Shown: piece after piece, positions 1 through 6,111 of the stretch | How the letters are laid out: each line of letters opens with the position of its first letter | Position numbering within the stretch: the first letter of the stretch is position 1 | From: Methanoregula sp. | GTDB taxonomy: Archaea > Halobacteriota > Methanomicrobia > Methanomicrobiales > Methanospirillaceae | NCBI GenBank assembly: GCA_022710665.1 | Contig: JAKLGN010000057.1 | Coordinates: 1-7,698, forward strand | Length of the DNA stretch: 7,698 nt | Direction: 5' to 3' | The notes under the pieces: model-generated | What the model was told of the DNA's origin: nothing | Seen by the model: the letters and a program-made list of their open reading frames with translations, nothing else | Database searches by the model: none | Position numbers and translations under genes: made by a program

Positions 1-1
1 G

Positions 2-271
2 CTCAAGCTTGCCCAGAGTACCCTCTTCCGTCTCGGGGGGAGGATCGAAGCAGAGTTTGCCGGCATCCAGTCCGTTTGTGCCGATGCCTGTGCCCAGACG
101 TACCTCAACGGGAAGGTGAACTTCTCGCTCGGCTGCGACGGGTCCCGGAAGTTCTCCGGCATCGAGGACGGTGAGATGGTCATGGGCATCCCGGCAGAGA
201 TCCTGCCGGAGATCGCTGAGGCCCTTTCCGTCGTTGCAGCAGCCCCGGGATCGAAAGCCGGGGGGAAATAA
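2..271 (+). CDS. DUF169 family protein, C-terminal part (5' end outside window)
   Basis: An open frame enters from the left edge and ends at TAA 269-271, giving the last 89 residues of a protein. The stretch contains a cysteine-rich patch (CADACAQTY), then CDGSRKFSG, a short acidic loop (EDGEM) and MGIPAEILPEIAEAL. I recognise this ending as typical of the DUF169 family (COG2043), archaeal and bacterial proteins of unknown function with conserved cysteines and a C-terminal GSR/GIP pattern. The last dozen residues (AAAPGSKAGGK) are low complexity and probably a disordered tail. Start, promoter and N-terminal half lie outside the window. The gene converges on the FMN-binding gene at 332-736, with 60 bases between the two stop codons. 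The family assignment is from motif memory; no function is claimed. Confidence 0.75.
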   Translation, partial: LKLAQSTLFRLGGRIEAEFAGIQSVCADACAQTYLNGKVNFSLGCDGSRKFSGIEDGEMVMGIPAEILPEIAEALSVVAAAPGSKAGGK

Positions 272-312
272 GCTGCTGGTGAAACGACAATCTGAGATCT
301 GAAAAACGCTCA

Positions 313-329
313 TTTTTTTTTAAAAAAAA
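313..329. terminator. Bidirectional oligo-T terminator between convergent genes
   Basis: Nine T (313-321) are followed directly by eight A (322-329). On the + strand the T9 run lies 42 bases after the DUF169 stop. On the - strand the A8 becomes T8 just 3 bases after the stop of the FMN-binding gene. Archaeal RNA polymerase terminates at U-rich tracts without needing a hairpin, so this one element can serve both convergent transcripts. No experimental support is visible. Confidence 0.7.
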
Positions 330-331
330 GT

Positions 332-736
332 TCAGAGAAGTTTTGCCCCGGCGGTCGGTCCGGGCTTGCACTCGAAGACTTCCGTGATCTTCACGATGAC
401 AAGCGACCGTGCGGGAAGTTCAGGCCTCTTCCGGTTGACATTCGCCTTCATGTCGTCGTACTCCTTTCCGCTCGTCTTTATGGAGGTCACGCCCTTGATC
501 TGGAAGCAGCCCTTGATCTCAGGTCCCCAGATATAGATGGCAATCTTCGGGTTGGTCCTGAGGTTGGACATGGTCTTGTTCATGAAATTATCCGTTATCC
601 AGATGGTATCATCGTTGACGAGCTCGACCATTGCGAGGGGTACAACGTTCGGAATCCCGTCCTTTGACGCAGTGGCAATCGAAAATACCTTCATCTTGGA
701 AAATGCCTCTTTCATGTCAGCGGTTAATTTCACCAT
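332..736 (-). CDS. FMN-binding split-barrel protein, pyridoxamine 5'-phosphate oxidase family
   Basis: This 134-residue protein starts at ATG 736 and stops at TGA 334-332. The sequence FSIATASKDGIPNVVPL near residues 18-34, followed by DDTIWITDNFMNKTMSNL and NPKIAIYIW, is the usual first half of the PNPOx-like split barrel: a strand carrying 'T...DG.PNV.P', a strand ending in a D/N turn, then a helix with K-T..NL and 'NP.....'. The length fits the short single-domain members, which bind FMN or F420 and reduce varied substrates. Most are not true pyridoxamine phosphate oxidases, so the substrate remains open. The start is supported by AGGTGA placed 7 bases upstream. It is transcribed away from the cysteine desulfurase fusion gene. 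Because that gene uses pyridoxal phosphate, a vitamin B6 link is tempting but unproven. Confidence 0.8.
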   Translation of the reverse strand: MVKLTADMKEAFSKMKVFSIATASKDGIPNVVPLAMVELVNDDTIWITDNFMNKTMSNLRTNPKIAIYIWGPEIKGCFQIKGVTSIKTSGKEYDDMKANVNRKRPELPARSLVIVKITEVFECKPGPTAGAKLL

Positions 737-742
737 GGTCTT

Positions 743-783
743 TTCACCTATCTTCCCAATGGGATTTCACCATGATATACTTT
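743..783 (-). promoter_or_regulatory. Probable TATA element and ribosome site of the FMN-binding gene
   Basis: Reading the - strand toward ATG 736, an AAGTATATC-like TATA element lies near 774-782 and AGGTGA near 744-749. AGGTGA matches the 3' end of archaeal 16S rRNA and sits 7 bases from the ATG. With archaeal spacing of about 25 bases, transcription would begin near 750, giving a very short leader. The ribosome site is convincing; the TATA call is a pattern match only. Confidence 0.45.
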
Positions 784-931
784 AGTGTCTTAAGTGTCTC
801 TTCCGCGAAAACAGTACTTTTTAAAAAACCAGCGTCTGCACGCCGGAAATTTCTGTATACCCTTGGCCTGATTTTAAGGAAGTGTCTCCCCAAACGTTTC
901 TCTTATCATGCCGGCCGCGTAATCATAAAGC

Positions 932-3598
932 GTGATGCTAGAGCCGCCGGTAAAAAAGGTTCTCTACTGGTGTGAAGAGTGCAACGTCCCGCTGGTCGGA
1001 AAGACGTGTGCCTGCAAAAAAGAGGGGAAACGAATCGAACTCCTCCATCCCTACGATGTCCGCCCGGCTCTGGCGGCAGATACGGCCCTCATCCGCACGC
1101 TGATAACAGAGCGGTTCGGCAGCATCCCGCTCCAGAAAATTCTCCTCCTGAACAAGACCGGCGGGGTGGACCGGGCAGACCTCGTGATCATGAATGGAGA
1201 ACGGCTCGGATGGCTGACGTTCGACCCGGTGACCCGTTCGTTCAGCATTGATATCGCACCTGAAGCCCTGCCGTTTTTCATCGGCCATGCCACGAAGGGT
1301 ATCGTGGACCTTGACCGCGAAACGGGTATCCGCTCTGAGGGAGGTCGTGTTGGGGGGAAGCGGCTCGCACTCAAAACACAGGTACCTGAAGGGACGGTAT
1401 TTGTAAAATACCGGCAGCGGTACGGCACCGGCATGGTCAGGGAAGGGTCAGTGAAGGTCAGGGAACTGGTCCCGGTCGTTCCCCGCACCCTGCCGGACCC
1501 GGGGTGGAAGGTCGCAGTTGAGAAGAACAGGTATCACTTAAAAAACCTTGAGCGGAACGCGATCCGGGCCATAAAGCAGCACCTCAAAGATCGCCCGACG
1601 GCAAACGTCTCGTTCTCCGGGGGAAAGGACAGCACGGCAGTTCTCCACATTGCCCGGAAAGCCGGCGTTACCAAGGCCTTCTTTATCGACACGGGCATCG
1701 AGTTTCCCGAAACCATCGATTTCGTCCGCTCGCAGGGTGTTGAGATTATCCGGAAGGGCGGCGACTTCTGGCAGGCTGCAGGGAAGGCAGGGCCTCCGGG
1801 GAAAGACAACCGCTGGTGCTGCAAGCTGTTGAAACTGCACCCGCTCAAGCTCTTTCTCGCTGATGCCGGTCCCTGCGTTACGGTGCAGGGCAACCGCTGG
1901 TATGAATCGTGGAACCGCGCCGGGCTTGACGAGACCAGCCAGAACCCGGCAAACCCCCTCCAGCTCAATATCTCACCGATCCGGAACTGGCGGGCGCTCG
2001 AGGTCTTCCTCTATCTCTGGTGGCAGGGCCTTCCCATTAACCCGCTCTACGACCGGGGACTTGAGCGGATAGGCTGTTTTCTCTGCCCCGCGATGCTGGA
2101 GAGCGAGTATGAGGCACTCAAGACAATCCTGCCGGCATCTGCAGAACGGTGGACAGCGTTCCTTGAATCATGGGCGGCAAAGAAAGGGTACCCCTCCGCG
2201 TTCTCATCGTGGGGGCTCTGGCGGTGGCGGGCTCTCCCGCCCAAGATGCGGGAGCTCTGCCGGCAGAAAGGGATCGCCGTTAATGATGACCATACCCTTA
2301 AGGCCGGGCCGGTACGCATAACCGGTGTAACGGCCAGAGAAACGGTTGATAATAAAGGAGAAATGATCATGGAACCAGCAGTGGAGAAGGGGGACGAAGG
2401 GAAATCAAAAGCAGGACTGACATTTTCCGTTCAGGACGTCCGCAGGGACTTTTCGATCCTCGGTGACATCATCTATCTTGACAATGCGGCAACGAGTTTT
2501 TCTCCGGAGCCGGTCATTGCGGCAATGAACGGCTTCGAGCATACCTACCGTGCCAACGTGGGACGGGGCATCCATCGTTTTACCCGGATCGCAAGCCAGC
2601 GTTACTGGCACGCCCACGAGAAGGTGGCGGGTTTTATCGGGGCAAAAGAGGGTATCACCGTTTTTACCAGGAACACTACTGAGGCAATCAACATGGTTGC
2701 AGCCGGGCTGCCGTGGAAGAAGGGTGACCGGGTGATCACGACAATCCTGGAGCATCACTCCAATCTCCTCCCGTGGCGAAACCTCAAAAAACAGGGCGTC
2801 GGTCTTGATGTTGTCGGAATAAACGCGGATTATTCCCTCGATCTTGCTGCAGTTGAAAAGGCACTCACTCCCGAAACAAAACTGGTAGCGGTTACCCATG
2901 CATCGAATGTCCTTGGTGTGGTCACGCCCGTAGAGGATATCGCCCGGATTTGCCACGACCATGGCGTCCTGCTTCTCGTTGACGGTGCCCAGTCAGTGCC
3001 GCACATGCCTGTCGATATATCCGGCATCGGCTGCGACTTTTTTGCGTTTTCGGGCCATAAGATGCTCGGCCCCACCGGTACAGGTGTCCTCTGGATGAAG
3101 AAGCCCGATCTGGAACCATCCCAGTTCGGCGGGGGTATGGTTGAAACCGTGACGGAGAACGGTTTTACCCCCGCTGAAGGGTACCAGAAGTATGAAGCCG
3201 GTACCCCCAACATCGCCGGGGGAATCGGACTCGGTGCAGCCGTGGACTACCTCACCGGCCTTGGTATGGAAAATATCCAAAGCCACGAGGAACGTCTTAC
3301 CGGCCGTTTGATTGAGGGCTTACATAATATCAGAGGTGTGCATGTCTATGCGCCGGAACAACCTGCCAGCCGGATCGGTGTGGTCTCGTTCACGGTCGAT
3401 AATTTCCACCCGCATGAGGTGGCCCAGCAGCTGGATGAGTCAGCCGATATCCTCGTCCGTTCCGGCCACCACTGCTGCCAGCCGCTTGTGGAACGGCTCG
3501 GGCTTCCGGAGGGTACGGTCCGGGCAAGCCTCAGCCTCTATAATACCGATGACGAGGTTGACATGCTGGTAGCGACCCTTGAGGAACTGACGCGGTAG
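932..3598 (+). CDS. PP-loop (PAPS reductase-like) / SufS-type cysteine desulfurase fusion
   Basis: An 888-codon frame opens at GTG 932 with ATG at 935 next to it; ATG 935 may be the true start, and residue numbers here count from 932. No clear ribosome site precedes it, so a leaderless or weakly led message is possible. Residues 12-28 form a zinc ribbon (C14, C17, C26, C28). Residues about 100-185, ending VFVKYRQRYGTGMVREG and VKVREL, look PUA-like. The PP-loop SGGKDST is at 229-235. C296-C297 and C382/C385 give the CC...CxxC pattern that holds a [4Fe-4S] cluster in APS reductases. No ECG(I/L)H catalytic tail is seen, so true sulfate reduction is unlikely. After a linker (about 450-495) follows a complete group II cysteine desulfurase: YLDNAAT 515-521, EHHSN 607-611, DGAQ 684-687, PLP lysine K710 in SGHKMLGPTGTG, and catalytic cysteine C848 in RSGHHCCQP. 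Inferred role: cysteine-derived persulfide passed to an ATP-activated substrate, perhaps RNA. Confidence 0.85.
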   Translation: MMLEPPVKKVLYWCEECNVPLVGKTCACKKEGKRIELLHPYDVRPALAADTALIRTLITERFGSIPLQKILLLNKTGGVDRADLVIMNGERLGWLTFDPVTRSFSIDIAPEALPFFIGHATKGIVDLDRETGIRSEGGRVGGKRLALKTQVPEGTVFVKYRQRYGTGMVREGSVKVRELVPVVPRTLPDPGWKVAVEKNRYHLKNLERNAIRAIKQHLKDRPTANVSFSGGKDSTAVLHIARKAGVTKAFFIDTGIEFPETIDFVRSQGVEIIRKGGDFWQAAGKAGPPGKDNRWCCKLLKLHPLKLFLADAGPCVTVQGNRWYESWNRAGLDETSQNPANPLQLNISPIRNWRALEVFLYLWWQGLPINPLYDRGLERIGCFLCPAMLESEYEALKTILPASAERWTAFLESWAAKKGYPSAFSSWGLWRWRALPPKMRELCRQKGIAVNDDHTLKAGPVRITGVTARETVDNKGEMIMEPAVEKGDEGKSKAGLTFSVQDVRRDFSILGDIIYLDNAATSFSPEPVIAAMNGFEHTYRANVGRGIHRFTRIASQRYWHAHEKVAGFIGAKEGITVFTRNTTEAINMVAAGLPWKKGDRVITTILEHHSNLLPWRNLKKQGVGLDVVGINADYSLDLAAVEKALTPETKLVAVTHASNVLGVVTPVEDIARICHDHGVLLLVDGAQSVPHMPVDISGIGCDFFAFSGHKMLGPTGTGVLWMKKPDLEPSQFGGGMVETVTENGFTPAEGYQKYEAGTPNIAGGIGLGAAVDYLTGLGMENIQSHEERLTGRLIEGLHNIRGVHVYAPEQPASRIGVVSFTVDNFHPHEVAQQLDESADILVRSGHHCCQPLVERLGLPEGTVRASLSLYNTDDEVDMLVATLEELTR
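2354..2371 (+). promoter_or_regulatory. Internal ribosome site and ATG at the domain junction of the fusion gene
   Basis: AAAGGAG (2354-2360) is followed, in the coding frame, by ATG 2363 (2 bases away, too close) and ATG 2369 (8 bases away, ideal). Starting at 2369 gives a 409-residue protein, the normal length of a free-standing SufS-type cysteine desulfurase. The first residues (MEPAVEKGDEGKSKAG) are polar linker, and the folded domain begins near residue 495 of the fusion. The arrangement suggests either that the desulfurase is also translated alone, or that this is the relic of a separate downstream gene. Sequence evidence is direct; use in the cell is inferred. Confidence 0.6.
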
Positions 3599-3634
3599 GC
3601 TGTTACGAGCATACATGTTGCTGTCCAGAATCTC

Positions 3635-3640
3635 TTTTTT
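3635..3640 (+). terminator. Oligo-T terminator after the fusion gene
   Basis: A run of six T lies 36 bases after the TAG stop at 3598, preceded by TCTC and without a clear hairpin. A second T-rich patch (CTCTTTTCC) follows near 3655-3662. This is the expected kind of archaeal terminator, though six T is on the short side. Confidence 0.45.
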
Positions 3641-3660
3641 AATCTATCAGGATTCTCTTT

Positions 3661-3730
3661 TCCGGGGATATGGTTCTCCCCTCCCGCCCCACCAGTTCAG
3701 TGGGAGGGGCAGGGGGCATTGCGATGGGAG
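3661..3730 (+). repeat. GC-rich structured repeat, copy A (truncated, left part only)
   Basis: This stretch shares with copies B and C the order TCCGG, GGTTCTCCC, a GC-rich hairpin region (GCCCCAC ... GTGGGAGGGGC) and GCATTGCGAT (3716-3725), which in B and C is the left arm of a long inverted repeat. Here the partner arm and the whole right half are missing, since the sequence turns into AACCGG and a T8 run at 3747. I read it as a truncated or decayed copy. Similarity rests on short blocks in conserved order, so confidence is moderate. Confidence 0.45.
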
Positions 3731-3746
3731 GATATGGGTTAACCGG

Positions 3747-3754
3747 TTTTTTTT
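3747..3754 (+). terminator. Second oligo-T tract downstream of the fusion gene
   Basis: Eight T follow AACCGG, about 150 bases after the fusion stop and just after repeat copy A. It could act as a backup terminator for the fusion message or end a transcript that includes the GC-rich hairpin of copy A. Nothing else is recognisable between 3755 and 3867 except a small GGGG-ATG-CCCC hairpin. Confidence 0.45.
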
Positions 3755-3867
3755 GAATATCCTTAATCAATAATATTTCACTATTGCCTTATGGGGATGC
3801 CCCGATGACCTGGGTATGCTTTCATGCCCCCAAAAGCAGCAGAAATGTTCCGGGGTTTTTACCAGAA

Positions 3868-4113
3868 TAAAAAATCCGGTACTGGAGAAAAAGTCTTGTT
3901 CTCCCCTTGATCGACCCCCCCCTTGCGCCATCCCTGCCCCCATCGGGGGGCGGAGGCGCATTGCGATAGGATTGTCCTCTTTTCTTACAGGATGTCACAA
4001 AAAACCTTCTGAAGTGATTATCGCAATGCGGGGGTTGCCACAGAGGCGGGGGCAGAGCGTGAGCGGAGCCCCAGGGAGCGTCTATCCGATGATTTCTCCA
4101 GAGCTAAAAATCC
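3868..4113 (+). repeat. GC-rich structured repeat, copy B (full length), upstream of thiM
   Basis: A non-coding element with layered symmetry. Its ends carry CTGGAGAAA (3882-3890) and TTTCTCCAG (4093-4101), a perfect 9-base inverted pair. Inside, CGCATTGCGATA (3957-3968) pairs perfectly with TATCGCAATGCG (4019-4030) across a 50-base loop. Further hairpins are GCCCCC-ATC-GGGGGG near 3936-3950 and GGGGC...GCCCC in the right arm near 4049-4072. GGAGAA at 3884-3889 can pair locally with TTCTCC (3899-3904) or with the far right end, two mutually exclusive folds. AAAAATCC flanks it on both sides (3870-3877, 4106-4113). It ends about 100 bases before thiM. The element contains no convincing reading frame. 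It may be a miniature mobile element or a structured RNA. Confidence 0.7.
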
Positions 4114-4198
4114 TTGCTACTGCACCGGAAACGGCGGCGGTTTAATGATTCTATCGTCCCATTAGTACCTGAAACAATCAAAACCACAGCAGGGAACC

Positions 4199-4212
4199 GG
4201 AGCACTGTCATG
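4199..4212 (+). promoter_or_regulatory. Ribosome site that fixes the thiM start
   Basis: GGAG (4199-4202) lies 7 bases before ATG 4210. The same frame stays open upstream to about 4114, but that extra 32-residue stretch begins in the edge of repeat copy B, resembles no ThiM N-terminus and has no ribosome site. The 4210 start gives the usual family length. An AT-rich patch GTTTAATGA near 4140 could be the TATA element, with low certainty. Confidence 0.7.
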
Positions 4213-5010
4213 AAGACGCACCTTTATTCGGATCTCTTCGCACGCGTGCGGGAGAAACGGCCACTCGTCCACCATATCACGAACTACGTCACAGTCAATG
4301 ACTGCGCGAACATCACGCTCTGTGCCGGGGGTTCCCCTGTCATGGCCGATGCCCCGGAAGAGGCAGCGGCGATGGCAGCGATTGCCAGCTCGCTCGTTAT
4401 TAACATCGGGACACTTCATGCGAGCCAGATCGAGTCCATGATCCTTGCCGGCAGGACGGCAAACGAGCGCAGTATCCCGGTCGTCCTCGACCCGGTCGGG
4501 GCAGGAGCCACCCGCTTCCGAACGGAGACCGCACAGCGGCTGCTCGAAGAACTTGAGATTACCGTTCTCAAGGGCAATCCCGGCGAGATCGGAATAATCG
4601 CCGGTGTGGAAGCGGAGGTGAGGGGCGTGGACTCGTGCGGAATGAGCGGGGATCCGCTCATGATAGCCCGCAGGCTTGCAAAGTCTCTCGGTATAACCGT
4701 GGCAGTCAGCGGTCCAACGGATATCGTGACGAACGGGAAGCAGACACTGCTCGTAGAGAACGGTCATACCCTGATGGGCAGCATCTCCGGCACCGGGTGC
4801 ATGGCGGCATCCGTGACCGGCGCGTTCTGTGCAGTGTCGAAGGAACCGGTAACCGCTGCAGCCGCTGCCCTTGCGGCATTCGGTATTGCGGGTGAGAGGG
4901 CGGCGACTGTGGCGCACGGGCCATTCTCCTTCAGGATGGCACTGTTCGATGAACTCGCGAATCTGACCCCGCAGGACCTTGCTGCGGGTGCACGGATCCG
5001 TGCTCCCTGA
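4210..5010 (+). CDS. thiM: Hydroxyethylthiazole kinase ThiM
   Basis: This 266-residue cytoplasmic enzyme phosphorylates 4-methyl-5-(2-hydroxyethyl)thiazole with ATP, the salvage entry for the thiazole half of thiamine. Family motifs appear in order: HHITNYV at residues 21-27, SPVMADA at 42-48 (substrate pocket), [10 protein letters not shown] at 93-102, KGNPGEI at 121-127 (phosphate/magnesium region), and SGTGCMA at 193-199 with the conserved cysteine C197 by the anion hole of this ribokinase-like fold. The start at 4210 is chosen for its GGAG and for family length. thiE begins 10 bases after the TGA stop, so the two are surely co-transcribed and probably translationally coupled. I see no TPP riboswitch in the leader. 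Repeat copy B lies immediately upstream and may carry or disturb the control region. There are no missing catalytic residues that I can see. Confidence 0.95.
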   Translation: MKTHLYSDLFARVREKRPLVHHITNYVTVNDCANITLCAGGSPVMADAPEEAAAMAAIASSLVINIGTLHASQIESMILAGRTANERSIPVVLDPVGAGATRFRTETAQRLLEELEITVLKGNPGEIGIIAGVEAEVRGVDSCGMSGDPLMIARRLAKSLGITVAVSGPTDIVTNGKQTLLVENGHTLMGSISGTGCMAASVTGAFCAVSKEPVTAAAAALAAFGIAGERAATVAHGPFSFRMALFDELANLTPQDLAAGARIRAP

Positions 5011-5020
5011 ATGATTGGGT

Positions 5021-5659
5021 ATGAACTTCGACCTGTATGTTATTACGGACGAGACAATCGGTGGCGGGCGATCCCATGCGGAGATTGCACGCCTGGCGGT
5101 TCTTGGCGGTGCGGACAGCATCCAGCTCCGCGACAAGAGAAGGTCGTGTACCGGACTGACAGTTATCGGGCGCGAGATCGCGGAGATCACGAGAAAGGCA
5201 GGGGCAGTCTTCCTTATCAACGATCGGCTTGATGTTGCAATGGCCTGCGGTGCGGATGGTGTGCATCTTGGTCAGGATGATATGTCTGTCATCACCGCAC
5301 GGCAGCTTGCTCCCCCCGGTTTTATCATCGGTGTCTCTGTCGGGAGTGTTGAAGAAGCTCAAGAAGCGGAAAGGGATAGCGCGGATTACCTTGCCCTCAG
5401 CCCGGTCTTCTCTTCGGCATCCAAGGATGATGCGGGGCCGGGTCATGGTCTTGAAACACTCCGGGATATCCGGCGGGCAGTATCGATTCCCGTGATCGCT
5501 ATCGGCGGTATTAACCGGAAAAACGTACGGGACGTGATCGAGGCCGGGGCGGACGGTATTGCCGTTATCTCGGCGGTAGTCGCCAGTCCGGACATCACGG
5601 CTGCTGCCCGGGAGCTCAGGGAGCTTGTACGGGAATCCAAAAGGAGCGTGGGAAGGTGA
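5021..5659 (+). CDS. thiE: Thiamine phosphate synthase ThiE
   Basis: This 212-residue TIM-barrel enzyme condenses HMP pyrophosphate with thiazole phosphate (the ThiM product) to thiamine phosphate, releasing pyrophosphate. Motifs: YVITD 6-10, QLRDK 35-39, LINDR 65-69 followed by D71, GVHLGQDDM 80-88 (pyrophosphate and magnesium binding), SPVFSSASK 127-135 (the usual PVF.T.TK loop), PVIAIGGI 157-164 and GADGIAVISAVV 177-188 (phosphate binding). I chose ATG 5021 because LYVITD then sits at the normal distance from the start; a TTG at 5015 in frame would add only two residues. No good GGAG precedes 5021. The short distance from the thiM stop suggests coupling by ribosomes finishing thiM. Free-standing ThiE in an archaeon is notable because many archaea use a ThiN-type synthase instead. 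Catalytic motifs look intact. Confidence 0.95.
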   Translation: MNFDLYVITDETIGGGRSHAEIARLAVLGGADSIQLRDKRRSCTGLTVIGREIAEITRKAGAVFLINDRLDVAMACGADGVHLGQDDMSVITARQLAPPGFIIGVSVGSVEEAQEAERDSADYLALSPVFSSASKDDAGPGHGLETLRDIRRAVSIPVIAIGGINRKNVRDVIEAGADGIAVISAVVASPDITAAARELRELVRESKRSVGR

Positions 5660-6111
5660 GTGCGGATCTGGAACCACGATTCATTCCATGTGTGTTTTGC
5701 AAAGCTCGACCTGATCAGGATGTTATCCTTAAGAGACAGGCTGTGCCCAAAGATCGTTGAACTCGGCGGGGGAATACAGGCGGACATCGCAACCGGGACC
5801 CGCTATTACTTCAGCCTGGCCGGAACATCCAAAAAGGCGGTTATGGCGCGGGTGAGCAGAAGATCCAGGACACTTTGACCGGTATTACGCCCATTAAAGT
5901 CGAGGACCGGATCTGTGGAATACTCCACGGTATGGAATTTACGGGATCTATACCTCATCCGCTTCAGGAAATGCGGAAAAATACACGGCTGATCAGAAAA
6001 AAACCGATCTGTAGGTGTATGTTCTTTCTGATGGCATGGTATCCAAATGGATCCCTTTTCCATATCCCTACGACCGGTACCGGCCGGCACTTGGTTGAAA
6101 CCCCAGGATGA
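5656..6111 (+). pseudogene. Possible decayed or frame-broken gene after thiE (unrecognised)
   Basis: GTG 5656 overlaps the thiE TGA in a GTGA junction, and AAGGAG (5641-5646) sits 9 bases before it, the geometry of a coupled operon gene. That frame gives only 34 residues (containing PCVFCK, a CxxC pair) before TGA 5758. Around 5740-5850 a neighbouring frame reads KIVELGGGIQADIATG and TRYYFSLAG, which looks protein-like. From about 5840 the first frame reads GGYGAGEQKIQDTLTG and RICGILHGMEF and stays open to TGA 6109. Successive protein-like stretches in alternating frames suggest a gene broken by indels. I recognise no family in any part. It could equally be non-coding sequence with chance open frames. 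Confidence 0.25.

Noticed and set aside
932..2368. Calling the first half a genuine assimilatory PAPS/APS reductase
   Set aside because: The PP-loop and cluster cysteines fit the superfamily, but the catalytic C-terminal cysteine motif is absent and an RNA-binding-like region is present.
2405..2962. Open frame of 185 codons on the - strand inside the desulfurase region
   Set aside because: Overlaps the intact cysteine desulfurase coding sequence, whose motifs are unambiguous; the antisense product shows no family features.
3870..4113. AAAAATCC as a certain 8-base target-site duplication around copy B
   Set aside because: A similar A-rich TCC block also precedes copy C, so it may be part of the element; kept only as a possibility.
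3816..4145. Open frame of 109 codons across repeat copy B
   Set aside because: The product is dictated by the GC-rich hairpins, has no motif, and the corresponding frame is not kept in copy C.
4100..4209. Possible TPP riboswitch before thiM (a short ACCTGA is present near 4168)
   Set aside because: The other conserved THI-box parts (CUGAGA and the following pyrophosphate-binding helix segment) are not found, so ACCTGA alone is chance.
4162..5220. Long open frame of 352 codons on the - strand opposite thiM and thiE
   Set aside because: It lies antisense to two clearly recognised enzymes and its product is rich in R, C and H with no family motif, the usual shadow of a GC-biased gene.
4931..5677. 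Long open frame of 248 codons on the - strand opposite thiE
   Set aside because: Antisense shadow of thiE with no recognisable motifs or ribosome site.
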